Assembly (NCBI GenBank): GCA_965224095.1
Contig: OZ245039.1
Location: 3,750,723 to 3,814,722, forward strand
DNA: 64,000 nt
Reading direction: 5' to 3'
From: JBPEWY01 sp965224095
GTDB taxonomy: Bacteria > Bacteroidota > Bacteroidia > Flavobacteriales > Flavobacteriaceae
Positions 20,801 to 29,936 of the stretch are shown piece by piece (position 1 is the first letter of the stretch; every line of letters starts with the position of its first letter). Position numbers and translations under genes: made by a program. The notes beneath the pieces are model-generated. The model searched no databases, was not told the origin of the DNA, and saw nothing but the letters and a program-made list of their open reading frames with translations.

Positions 20801-22196
20801 TGAGACTTTTTTCAATTGTCTAGGAATCCTGAAACAGGTAAAATGGGAAGAGAGGAACCTGGTTTTATCCTTTGACCTTTTGTTAAATAATGCTCATAAT
20901 GTCATTGGAAATGAGAAAATAAAAACCCCCAAAGGACATATAATAACTTTATTGGAGGTTGCTTCTCAGGAAAATAAGATGTTGTCTACAAAAGTTATTG
21001 ATATTGATATAAAAGACTCTCCTAAAAATATCATAAGAAATGTATTTGATGAGCTTAAAGTTAATGGCAGAAAATCTAAAGTTGTTGCCTATAGGAATGG
21101 CCATAGGTGGATTCCTTATTACGAGAATCTTCAGTCTCCTTCAAAACAACAAGCCGTTATAAAAGAGAAAGGATGCTATGTATTGATTGGTATGTTGGAT
21201 ATGGTGGTATATGAAATAGCCCATTACTTGATAGATCAGTACAAGGCAACGGTTATTCTGTTACAGCCCTCAATAAAAGGAATTCCTCAAGGTGAAACAG
21301 AAGAACACCAGGCTCGTGAAAAAAGACTTCTTCAATTCAATGGCTCTTTCACAAAGATTGATTGTGAGATTCAAGATCAAAATGCTCTCAAAAAAACGGT
21401 TGAGTACATTGAAGGAAAATGGTCCAGAATAGATGGAATTACCTATGCAATGAAGCCATACAACAATCACGGAATTGTACTGGTAGAAGATATGACATCC
21501 GATATTGTAAAGGATTATCTAGAGACTCCATTAAAAGGAGTCCTAAATGTACTTGAATTATTTAAAGACAGAAAGAATGTTTTTATAAAGATGATCTCCA
21601 GTATATCCTCATTTTTGGGAGGTATATCGTATGGGCTATATGCTTCCTATAACGCATTGACAGATAGTATTGTAAGAACTTATATTGGAAATCGGGATAA
21701 CATATCTATTCTCAATTTAGATAAAATAGATAAGGACGATTCAAAATGGATTTCCGAAAAAGAAATAGCCTCGGTCTTTGAGGCTTCTCTGAAAAGAAGA
21801 GACGCACACCAGATCATTATCTCAAAAAGAAATATTAAAATAAAAAGTATTCCGAAAGAAGATTCATCACCTCAAGTTCAGTTGGCAAAGATCAATAGAT
21901 CTGGATTGAAGACAAGTTTTAAGAAAGCAGATACTAAAGTACAGGATGAATTGGTTCAAATCTTCGAGCAGATGTTTGGTGCAGAGGGGATTGGTATTTC
22001 AGATGATTTTTTTGAAATGGGAGGTGACTCGTTAAAAGGACTGATGCTGATAAATAATATTCAAAAAAAGTTTTCTGTAAACTTTGAAATAGCTGATGTT
22101 TTTTCGAATACAACCATAGAAGAGCTTTCAGAACTTATAGAAGAAAAGCTATGGCTTACCAATGTTGAAGAACACTCAAATGAAATGATAATATAA
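17805..22196 (+). CDS. Type I PKS module: KS-AT-KR(degenerate)-ACP
   Basis: 1463 residues starting with GTG at 17805; the ATG at 17801 is out of frame and soon stops. KS 1-425 has Cys in DTACSTS (near 174), His in EAHATGT and His in NMGHADEAAG, so it is catalytically complete. AT about 520-860 has FSGQGTQ, GHSLGEY and HAFHS; HAFH indicates malonyl-CoA. A KR-type region (about 895-1350) keeps the SSISS and YASYN (near 1279) catalytic elements, but the NADPH loop normally reading TGGxGGxG is LIGMLDMVV (1127-1135), so reduction is doubtful. ACP has GGDSLKG near 1407. Expected outcome: one malonate extension with the beta-ketone retained. It has no N-terminal docking domain; the KS starts at residue 1. 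The tail ends SNEMII and the next protein has a TubC-type N-terminus. Confidence 0.94.
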   Translation: MKRDIAIIGLSGKFPKSKDIRSFWKNLVDEKELIHFFTPEELKERGIEEKQIRSSTYVKAASFIRDSDSFDYPFFKYSLAEAKIMNPQTRLMHQLVWEALEDAACNTEKYHKKIGVFVGANKDLNWSLHATLSEQENVDELTKSKLSNPNFMGSLISYKFNFKGPCYFIDTACSTSLSTAHLGCRSLLLNECGIAVVGGIRLLSFHDNGYEYEKNSIMSKDGHNRSFDVNSSGTIGSDGAGVVILKKLEDAIKEKDHIYAVIKASSMNNDGSEKAGYTMPSVRGQLECIKVAQKIAGVTYKDISYVEAHATGTKVGDPIEIEALNAAFQNDSSHKCVVGSVKSNMGHADEAAGIAGLLKTTLSLKNKTLPATIGYRTPNPSINFEQGPFYVNNTTIPWKGTEEKPLMAAINSLGIGGTNVHMILAQSPEIVRKMAKISYPYHLIRFSAENEYSLQRLHEKIGAYLKEGTVNLSNLSYTLTTGRKQFRYKRSYVANNQKTLLEEFQKDNGSFRESDEKENLTFMFSGQGTQYFSMGRQLYKSLPFFRELMEEGFTYVEATHQLKLYELLYEKSNNSDAINNTKYVQPLLFIFEYALAKTLMHFELIPDYLIGHSLGEYVAASLSGVFSYKEACFLVCERARLMSQANPGKMISIAISEEEFLDLKISDVEIATLNSNKNLVISGTESHILEAIELLSEKKIPFIKLKTSHAFHSKMMQPILKKFEEVLEKISFGELNIPFVSNVTGDFITKKEATSVEYWKQHIMSTVLFKKGIQMLSEKGTTLFVEIGPGNSLSTFGKQTVGNNEGHVFIPTIKHQSKKQDDYAFFLEALGKFWNYGYDLDWELYYQNMEVRKIPAPTYAFDVYNLPAKISFRDKLKDQSLFEELNSKDYILFMPSWKRSLGNLKESKEDNVETIVFFSDGSEIHEELVKKLKQEGNKIILVFKSDHFAKEGEDRYKININKKYSLIEFFSTIETFNRIIYSWELSDDKERLVDLEKINETFFNCLGILKQVKWEERNLVLSFDLLLNNAHNVIGNEKIKTPKGHIITLLEVASQENKMLSTKVIDIDIKDSPKNIIRNVFDELKVNGRKSKVVAYRNGHRWIPYYENLQSPSKQQAVIKEKGCYVLIGMLDMVVYEIAHYLIDQYKATVILLQPSIKGIPQGETEEHQAREKRLLQFNGSFTKIDCEIQDQNALKKTVEYIEGKWSRIDGITYAMKPYNNHGIVLVEDMTSDIVKDYLETPLKGVLNVLELFKDRKNVFIKMISSISSFLGGISYGLYASYNALTDSIVRTYIGNRDNISILNLDKIDKDDSKWISEKEIASVFEASLKRRDAHQIIISKRNIKIKSIPKEDSSPQVQLAKINRSGLKTSFKKADTKVQDELVQIFEQMFGAEGIGISDDFFEMGGDSLKGLMLINNIQKKFSVNFEIADVFSNTTIEELSELIEEKLWLTNVEEHSNEMII

Positions 22197-22209
22197 ATTC
22201 ATTTAAAAT

Positions 22210-25200
22210 ATGCGAAGCTTATTAAAAGAATTGAGGGAGCACAAAATCCATTTATCTCTTGAAAATGAGAATTTAAAAATACATTTCAGCCAGGATCGTA
22301 TCCCCGAGACCATTCTGTCCAAGATTAAAGAGCATAAACAGGAGTTGACAAAATACCTCAGTACCAATTTACAAGACCATAAGGAAAAAGAGAATCGTAT
22401 TCCCGTTGTTCCTGTTTCTAATGATGGATATATCCTTTCTTCCTCTCAAGAAAGAATGTGGATACTTAGTCAATTTGGAGAAGCCTCACTTGCCTATCAT
22501 TTACCCAATATTGTTGAACTAAAGGGAGCTTATGATATAGAAGTTTTACAAAATGCAATCAAGGCTGTGGTAAAGAGACATGAAATTCTCAGAACTCGGT
22601 TTAACGAAAATAAAAATGGAGAAATAAAACAATGGATATACCCTATAGAGGAAGAAAACTTTGAAATAGAAATTATAAATCTTTCTACAGAAGAAAATGC
22701 AAAGGAACAGGTTGAGATATACGTAAGAAAGGATAATCTAATTCCCTTTGACTTGAAAAAAGGTCCACTTTTCAGGGTTAAGCTTTTTAAAATACCTAAT
22801 GATGAATATATATTTTATTATAATATGCACCATATAATTGGTGATGGATGGTCTTTAAAAGTGTTGATGAAAGATGTTTTGGAACAATATAAAGCTATCT
22901 TAACGCCAAAAGTTACTCACTCCAAATCATTACCTATTCAGTATAAAGATTATGCAACATGGCAACGGCAAAAAGTACAGGATGGACAATTCGACTCTAG
23001 TAGGATTTACTGGATGGAAAAACTTTCAGGGATATTAAATACATTGGATCTACCTACCGAAATTAAGAGACCCTTGGTTAAAACTTACAAGGGACGTACT
23101 TTAAAAACCTATTTCTCAGTAGAAACAACACAAAAACTCAAAGACTATAGCAAAGAAAATCAAGGAACATTGTTCATCACTTTGTTGAGCTTTTGGAATA
23201 TATTACTTTACAGATATACAGGTCAAAAAGATATTACCATTGGGTCTTTAGTTGCGGGAAGGGATCATCCCGATATTCAGGAACAAATAGGATTTTATGT
23301 AAATACATTGGCCTTTAGGAATCGAATAGATCCTTCACTTTCAGTAAAAAGAACTTATGAGCAGATAAGAATTGAAACCCTGGAAGCTTTCAAACATCAA
23401 GACTATCCATTTGACAGATTAGTGAACGACCTTGAAACAAAGATGGATGTAGGAAGAAATCCCATTTTTGATATTTTACTAACACTTCAAAATACAGGGA
23501 AACAACTGGAAAATATTGAAATAGCTCCGGAAGCTATACATAAGATTATAGACGAAGGAGAATCTTTTGCCAAGTTTGATCTGGAAATATTGTTCGAAGA
23601 GAATAATGGTTATCTGTGTTTTACCATGGATTTCAATGAAGATATATATACCAGTTCATTGATAACGCAGTTGATGTCACACTTTAAAAACCTCACTAAT
23701 GAAATTATAAAGAACTCAGATCAACCTGTTGGAAGCATATCATTTTTATCTGATACTGAGATTAACACATTAAATCATGTTTTTAACAGGATACCCAAAA
23801 AATCTGTTGTTGAATCCAAGACCATAGTGGAGATATTTAGAGAAATAGCATCATCATCCAATACTAATGCTATTCGATTCAAGGATACGATCTTAACCTA
23901 TAAAGAGCTGGATCATAGGTCAGATCAATTGGCTTTATATCTTAGACGGAATTATGACCTTACTGCTAATGCTTCTATAGGTATTTTGTTACCACGTTCA
24001 GAATGGCTTATTGTGACCATTCTGGGAGTATTGAAGGCTGGATGTGCCTATGTACCCATGGATCTGAATTACCCACAATCAAGAATTGATTTTATTGTTA
24101 AAGATGCAGTTTGCAAATGTGTTATCGATGAAGTATTTATAGAGGATTTTGTTAAAGATTCACCTGTAGGGAAGACTTTGGATATAGAAATTCAACCCAA
24201 TGATCTTGCGTACATAATATATACATCAGGCTCCACCGGAATACCTAAGGGAGTAATGATTACACATGAGAACGTAACTTCTTTTATACATGAGATAGAT
24301 AAAAAGTTGGGATATGAAGCTTACACTAAAATTGCTGCGATTACCAATTTGACCTTTGATATTGCTGTTTTAGAGATTATTGGAACCTTATGTTTAGGAA
24401 AAGAGATCGTTCTTTTTGACGAAGAATCTATAAACGTTCAAACCTTTATTGATACTCTTAAGACCCAAGAGGTAGAAGTATTACAGCTTACTCCATCATT
24501 ATTACAATCTGTTATAGATCCTATATTTTCCACAATGGGCTTAAGATTAAAAAAAATGATAGTTGGAGGTGAACCGTTTCCTCAAAAAATATATGATCGA
24601 TTAAAAAATCAAAGTGAAATAGAAGTGGTAAATGTTTACGGCCCTACAGAAGCAACAGTGTGGAGTACATTTTTACCAATAAATGGATCAGAGGAGCTTT
24701 CAATAGGAACTCCTTTTGCAAATGAACAAGTATATATTCTCAATGAGTTTAACGAATTACAACCTATAGGTGTTACAGGAGAGATGTGTATAGGAGGCAG
24801 TGGTGTTGCAAAGGGATATATAAACAAAAAACAGCTTACACAAAACAGGTTTATCGAAAACCCTTTTGTTAAAGGAACTCGATTATATAAGACGGGAGAT
24901 CTGGGATATTGGACACCTTCGGGTACTATTAAGTGTATTGGACGAGTTGATGATCAGGTAAAAATCAGAGGCCATAGAATAGAACTTGGTGAGATCACAA
25001 ATAGTCTGTTGGAACATGAAGAAATACATGAAGTAGTGGTTTTGGTCCGGGCTTCAAAGAATGATGAGAAGGAGTTGGTAGCTTATATGGTTGCAAGGAC
25101 GGAATTAAATACGAAAGACATAAGGCATTATCTGATGACCAAGTTACCGAGGTATATGATTCCGGAATATTATGTTCAAATGCAAGTTATTCCACTTATG

Positions 25201-25575
25201 ATCAATGGAAAAGTAAATAGGAAAGCATTACCAGATCCATTGGAAGTAGGGGTTGATTCTGGAGAGTTGTATGTACCACCTGCCAACGAAATTGAAAAAA
25301 AACTGGTCTCTATATTACAATATGAACTGGGAAGAGAAAGAATAGGTTTGAATGATAACTTCTTTGATCTGGGAGCCAATTCATTAAAACTACTAAGAAT
25401 TCTGGGTATTATAAATGAGAGCTTCAATATGAACCTGAAACCCATTCAGCTTTTTCAATACCCCAATATAACCTCGTTGATAAACAATGTTTTTCAAAAA
25501 GAGAAGATACAGGAAAATGAAGAAGAGGAGATTGGACTAGAATTGGATGATATGATTGATTTGATGAATCAGTAG
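22210..25575 (+). CDS. Single-module NRPS: docking-C-A-PCP
   Basis: 1121 residues, 13 bases after the preceding PKS. Residues 1-55 are a TubC-type docking domain. C from about 75 has an intact HHIIGDG (near 207). A about 545-1005 has TSGSTGIPKG (near 668), YGPTEATVW and the A10 variant NGKVNRKAL (Asp changed to Asn). Code read by eye: DILQIGVVWK, related to the Gly signature DILQLGLIWK but with two changed positions, so Gly is only a tentative call. The carrier motif is LGANSLKLL (near 1055), with Ala in place of the second Gly but the phosphopantetheine Ser kept. The acidic tail ends LDDMIDLMNQ, which resembles the tail of the NRPS at 10072 (DDLFEFMNDI). Both precede a KS-AT-KR-ACP protein without an N-terminal docking domain. 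Confidence 0.94.
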   Translation: MRSLLKELREHKIHLSLENENLKIHFSQDRIPETILSKIKEHKQELTKYLSTNLQDHKEKENRIPVVPVSNDGYILSSSQERMWILSQFGEASLAYHLPNIVELKGAYDIEVLQNAIKAVVKRHEILRTRFNENKNGEIKQWIYPIEEENFEIEIINLSTEENAKEQVEIYVRKDNLIPFDLKKGPLFRVKLFKIPNDEYIFYYNMHHIIGDGWSLKVLMKDVLEQYKAILTPKVTHSKSLPIQYKDYATWQRQKVQDGQFDSSRIYWMEKLSGILNTLDLPTEIKRPLVKTYKGRTLKTYFSVETTQKLKDYSKENQGTLFITLLSFWNILLYRYTGQKDITIGSLVAGRDHPDIQEQIGFYVNTLAFRNRIDPSLSVKRTYEQIRIETLEAFKHQDYPFDRLVNDLETKMDVGRNPIFDILLTLQNTGKQLENIEIAPEAIHKIIDEGESFAKFDLEILFEENNGYLCFTMDFNEDIYTSSLITQLMSHFKNLTNEIIKNSDQPVGSISFLSDTEINTLNHVFNRIPKKSVVESKTIVEIFREIASSSNTNAIRFKDTILTYKELDHRSDQLALYLRRNYDLTANASIGILLPRSEWLIVTILGVLKAGCAYVPMDLNYPQSRIDFIVKDAVCKCVIDEVFIEDFVKDSPVGKTLDIEIQPNDLAYIIYTSGSTGIPKGVMITHENVTSFIHEIDKKLGYEAYTKIAAITNLTFDIAVLEIIGTLCLGKEIVLFDEESINVQTFIDTLKTQEVEVLQLTPSLLQSVIDPIFSTMGLRLKKMIVGGEPFPQKIYDRLKNQSEIEVVNVYGPTEATVWSTFLPINGSEELSIGTPFANEQVYILNEFNELQPIGVTGEMCIGGSGVAKGYINKKQLTQNRFIENPFVKGTRLYKTGDLGYWTPSGTIKCIGRVDDQVKIRGHRIELGEITNSLLEHEEIHEVVVLVRASKNDEKELVAYMVARTELNTKDIRHYLMTKLPRYMIPEYYVQMQVIPLMINGKVNRKALPDPLEVGVDSGELYVPPANEIEKKLVSILQYELGRERIGLNDNFFDLGANSLKLLRILGIINESFNMNLKPIQLFQYPNITSLINNVFQKEKIQENEEEEIGLELDDMIDLMNQ

Positions 25576-25619
25576 GGAGTTTTTCTAAGAACATTAAATA
25601 CCCATTTGTAAAATCACGT

Positions 25620-28600
25620 ATGAAAAAAGAAACTAATAGAAAAAAAGATATAGCCATTGTGGGAATGTCTTGTCATTTTCCAAAATCTGAATCTTTAGAG
25701 AAGTTTTGGAAAAATATTGAGGGAGGCAAGGAACTGATACATTTTTACAGTGATCAAGAATTAACGGACTTGGGAGTTGCTAAAAAAACTATAGCACAGG
25801 ATAATTATATAAAGGCTGATGCTATGGTGAAAGGGAAAGAATATTTTGACCATCTTTTCTTTGGATATACCAATGAAGAAGCTAAGTTGATGGACCCGCA
25901 AATCAGATTTATGCATCAGATTGTATGGTCGGCTTTGGAAGATTCGGGATGTGACTTATCTCAATATCCAGAGAAGATTGGATTATATCTTTCTGCTTCA
26001 GATAATATCAACTGGAAAGCTTATGAAAATATAACATCTAAAGAGCAAGTGGCTCCGTTTTTATCAGCGAGACTGGCAGATAGAACTCATATTAGTACTA
26101 TTATTTCTTATCGTTTGAATTTAAAAGGTCCTAGTTACTTTGTAGACACTGCCTGCTCAGGATCGTTAGTGGCGGTTCACATGGCTTGTAGAAATTTATT
26201 GTTAAGAGAATGTTCTATGGCTGTTGCCGGTGGAGTAAGTTTAGATAGCACCATTTATCGAGGTTATTTTTATGAAGAGGGTATGATAAATACTAAAGAT
26301 GGTCACTGTAAGACCTTCAGCAAAGATGCTTCAGGAACCATTTGGGGAGAAGGGGCTGGAGTTGTAGTGTTAAAGCGATGGGAGGATGCAATTAGAGATA
26401 AAGATCAGATTTATGCAGTAATTAAAGGATCGGCTGTAAATAACGATGGGAAACAGAAGGTGGGTTATACAGCTCCAAGTTTAGAAGGACAATACGAATG
26501 TATAAGAACTGCTCATAAGATTTCAGGGATACGGCCAGAGACCGTATCTTATATAGAAGCACACGGAACCGCAACTTCTTTGGGAGATCCTATAGAGGTA
26601 GCGGCATTGAATAAGGCTTTTGGATACAATAAAGATCATACTTGTAAGATAGGATCGGTTAAAACAAACATGGGCCATTTGGATGCGGCTGCTGGAATAG
26701 CAGGACTGATCAAGACAAGTTTGGCATTGAAACATAAGAAAATACCTCCTTCATTACATTTTTCTGAACCGAATCTGGAAATTGACTTTCAATCTGGACC
26801 TTTCGTAGTAGCAGAACAACTAGAGCATTGGGAGCCAAAACAAGGTGTGAGAAGAGCAGGGGTAAGTAGTTTTGGAATTGGAGGGACCAATGTTCATGTA
26901 GTATTGGAAGAAGCGGAAATGGAAGAAACACATATATCAGAAAATGAAGTTCATATAATTCCTTTTTCAGCAAAAACACCGGTAGCTTTAAAAAGTTACA
27001 ATGAAAAACTTCAGGAGTTTTTGTCTGATAAAGGAAACATTGATCTTTCAAAACTTTCGTATACCTTATTGTCTGGTCGTGAGCATTTTGCATTCCGAAA
27101 CTGTGTGGTAGGAACCACAAAAGAGGAAATCGTTAACGCATTGAGAAAACATATAGAAACATTCCATAAAACTCCTTCAAGATTGGAACCTTTAGTTTTT
27201 CTGTTTTCAGGACAGGGAACGCAATACTATTTAATGGGAAAGCATTTCTATGAAACTAACGGTGTATTCAAGGAGAATATGGATACAGGTTTCAAGATAC
27301 TTAAAAAACTTATGAATATTGATTATTCTAAAGTACTTGGGTATGTAGCTTCCAATATATCAACCGATACCATAAATGATACGTTTTATACACAACCACT
27401 GTTGTTCTTGGTAGAGTATGCAACAGCAAAAATGTTGGAGGATTATGGATTGGAACCGGATTATATGATTGGCCACAGCCTTGGTGAATATACAGCAGCC
27501 TGTGTGGGAGGTGTCTTTTCCCTTGAGGACGGATTGAGTTTATTGACTAAAAGAGCAGAATTAATGGGGACGATCCAATCTGGAAGTATGTTGAATATAG
27601 GAGCTCCTTTCTCTGATATTCAGAAATTTATCCACTCTGAAGTTTCAGTAGCGGCCATTAATACAGAAGATTCATGCGTGATATCGGGTAACGATTTTTA
27701 TATAGCCGAGATAGAAGAGAAATTAGCTATAGATCAGATTCCTTTTATTCGCTTGAAAACATCACACGCATTTCACTCGTCTATGATGGATGGTATCCTT
27801 GAAGATTACAGGAAGGTCCTTTCTAAAATAAAATGGAATACTTCCAACAAAAAGATCATTTCAAATCTATCTGGAAAGGAAGTTACAACTCAAGAAGTGA
27901 CATCTCCAGAATATTGGGTCCGACATTTAAGGGAAACGGTACAGTTTTCTAAAGGTTGTTCTTATTTGTTGCAAAATATCAAAGGAAATTTTTTGGAAAT
28001 AGGTCCTGGACAAGTATTGATCAATTTATTAAAGCAACAAAAAAACTATAAAAAAGAGGAACATAAGACCTTTCCAATACTTCCTGGCCATAGAGAAAAA
28101 GAAAATCCCGGGTATGAACGAAGTGCAATTCTTGGGAAGTTATGGGCTAGAGGTATCAATATTAAATGGGATAATGACCCAATCTTTGAAAAAGGGCACA
28201 AAATCACGATCCCCACCTATACATTTGAAAAATATAAATTTCCAAGTGAAGTAAACCCCTTTGAAGAAAAAGAAGTACACTTTTCATCTGTTAAAAAGGA
28301 TCCTACGCTTTACTATGAAAACTGGAAAAGACAGCCTCAGATAGGCAGGAAGTTAGAAAACCATAAAAGTGATTTCTTAATCTTTTCAGAAGGGGGAATC
28401 CTAATCCAAAAAATAGCGAAGTCGCTTCAGAAAAAAAATAGAGTAGTATTCGTAGAGAAAGGTAAGGAATTTATAAAAAAGGAGAATTCTTTTATAATAA
28501 ATCCAGAGGTTCCAGAACACTTTACCCAACTTTTTAAAGAGATCGATTCTGAGAACTTTACACAGATTATATACAACTGGTACGATGAGGAAGAAGACAA

Positions 28601-29933
28601 GATAGAACAACTTTTTTATCAGAGTAATATTCTCTTTAATCTGGGAATGGAATTAGTGAGATATGCACCATTTATTGATAAAAGACTTACTATGTTACAA
28701 CCTTTCAATTATTCGGTGCTGGGAACTGAGAAGGGTTGGATTAACTTGACAACTGCTTCTGTAATAACGGATAGCTTTATCCCGATGTATTCTACTCTTT
28801 TGGTAACCCATATAGATGTTGACCAAGATAGAGAAAATGATATGTTGGTTCAGAATATTATAAAGGACATAGAAGAAAACCAGGACACAAAGAAAGTAGC
28901 ATATAGAGGTTATGATAGGTGGGTTGCCTTTTATGATGAATTTCATGTTATAGATGAGTTAAATGAAGGAGAAAGAAATCACTCAGAGAGGAAAACCTAT
29001 TTGGTGATAGATGAAGGAGATATTTCGGAAAAAGCAATAGATGCTTTAAAGAATGAAAATGTGATTCTGATCGGTAAGGCTTACAAAAAAATTAGTATCA
29101 GTCAGGAGAATAGGTATGATTGTGATTTTAATTCCCGCACAGAATTGGAAAGTTGTATTTCTAAAATAGAATCAGACCATGGAACATTATCAGGGGTATA
29201 TATAGGTAACTTATTGGGGCAAAGTCCATCTATAAGGGATGAACAATTTTTAAAAGCTATCAATGTTCAAGAATATGTATCAAACTCCATAACCTATATA
29301 TTGAGGTTATTGGATGTTTTAAAAGAAAGAAATCTGGACTTTATCTGGATTGCAACCAATGCATCTTCTTTTCTGGGAATAGGAAATAATGGATTGAAAC
29401 CCCTTATAGATAGTTATATTTTAGGTAGTCTTCGCACAAAACATCAAAAATTACCCTGGATATTGATGGGATTGAACGATCATGTAGAAGAACGATCATC
29501 ACATGAGTTCAATACAAATCTCCCCGGGCACAATATATATTTGAATATCCCTAATTCTCCCAATGCGTTAATAAATCAAAGTAGGAAGCAAAAAGAAAGT
29601 GCAGAAGGAGGAGGGCAAATTGAAAGACCGGACCTTTCTATAGAATATATAGCTCCGGAAAGTGAAATAGAAGAACAACTTTGTAATATCTGGAAGACCT
29701 TCTTTGGTTTTGAGAAGGTAGGTGTTCAAGATGATTTCTTTGAAATGGGAGGCGATTCTTTAAAGGCCATGTCGTTACTTAAACGAATAGAGAAAGATAT
29801 TAAGATCACAATTGCTATCCAGGATTTTTATGAGAATACTACAGTGAGAGCACTCAGCAAAGAAATTGAAATAGCATTGGGAGTGATTAAGATGCAACAG
29901 GAAAAAGAGGTAAAAAAAACAATTACAATATAA
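25620..29933 (+). CDS. Type I PKS module: KS-AT-KR(vestigial)-ACP
   Basis: 1437 residues with the same architecture as the protein at 17805. KS: Cys in DTACSGS (near 177), EAHGTAT and NMGHLDAAAG, all catalytic residues present. AT: FSGQGTQ (near 530), GHSLGEY (near 617), HAFHS (near 717), so malonyl-CoA is expected. The KR region (about 900-1330) is reduced to a relic: the NADPH loop is gone (YLVIDEGDIS) and the segment matching the catalytic Ser/Tyr/Asn reads NASSFLG and GLKPLID, with no YxxxN. ACP: GGDSLKA near 1378. Expected product: a beta-keto extension. The tail ends KKTITI and precedes a TubC-docking NRPS 3 bases downstream. Confidence 0.94.
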   Translation: MKKETNRKKDIAIVGMSCHFPKSESLEKFWKNIEGGKELIHFYSDQELTDLGVAKKTIAQDNYIKADAMVKGKEYFDHLFFGYTNEEAKLMDPQIRFMHQIVWSALEDSGCDLSQYPEKIGLYLSASDNINWKAYENITSKEQVAPFLSARLADRTHISTIISYRLNLKGPSYFVDTACSGSLVAVHMACRNLLLRECSMAVAGGVSLDSTIYRGYFYEEGMINTKDGHCKTFSKDASGTIWGEGAGVVVLKRWEDAIRDKDQIYAVIKGSAVNNDGKQKVGYTAPSLEGQYECIRTAHKISGIRPETVSYIEAHGTATSLGDPIEVAALNKAFGYNKDHTCKIGSVKTNMGHLDAAAGIAGLIKTSLALKHKKIPPSLHFSEPNLEIDFQSGPFVVAEQLEHWEPKQGVRRAGVSSFGIGGTNVHVVLEEAEMEETHISENEVHIIPFSAKTPVALKSYNEKLQEFLSDKGNIDLSKLSYTLLSGREHFAFRNCVVGTTKEEIVNALRKHIETFHKTPSRLEPLVFLFSGQGTQYYLMGKHFYETNGVFKENMDTGFKILKKLMNIDYSKVLGYVASNISTDTINDTFYTQPLLFLVEYATAKMLEDYGLEPDYMIGHSLGEYTAACVGGVFSLEDGLSLLTKRAELMGTIQSGSMLNIGAPFSDIQKFIHSEVSVAAINTEDSCVISGNDFYIAEIEEKLAIDQIPFIRLKTSHAFHSSMMDGILEDYRKVLSKIKWNTSNKKIISNLSGKEVTTQEVTSPEYWVRHLRETVQFSKGCSYLLQNIKGNFLEIGPGQVLINLLKQQKNYKKEEHKTFPILPGHREKENPGYERSAILGKLWARGINIKWDNDPIFEKGHKITIPTYTFEKYKFPSEVNPFEEKEVHFSSVKKDPTLYYENWKRQPQIGRKLENHKSDFLIFSEGGILIQKIAKSLQKKNRVVFVEKGKEFIKKENSFIINPEVPEHFTQLFKEIDSENFTQIIYNWYDEEEDKIEQLFYQSNILFNLGMELVRYAPFIDKRLTMLQPFNYSVLGTEKGWINLTTASVITDSFIPMYSTLLVTHIDVDQDRENDMLVQNIIKDIEENQDTKKVAYRGYDRWVAFYDEFHVIDELNEGERNHSERKTYLVIDEGDISEKAIDALKNENVILIGKAYKKISISQENRYDCDFNSRTELESCISKIESDHGTLSGVYIGNLLGQSPSIRDEQFLKAINVQEYVSNSITYILRLLDVLKERNLDFIWIATNASSFLGIGNNGLKPLIDSYILGSLRTKHQKLPWILMGLNDHVEERSSHEFNTNLPGHNIYLNIPNSPNALINQSRKQKESAEGGGQIERPDLSIEYIAPESEIEEQLCNIWKTFFGFEKVGVQDDFFEMGGDSLKAMSLLKRIEKDIKITIAIQDFYENTTVRALSKEIEIALGVIKMQQEKEVKKTITI

Positions 29934-29936
29934 GTC

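Noticed and set aside
26710..27120. A 136-codon antisense frame inside the PKS gene, and many similar antisense frames in the megasynthetases
   Set aside because: They overlap conserved KS, AT, A and PCP motifs on the + strand; shadows of the real genes.
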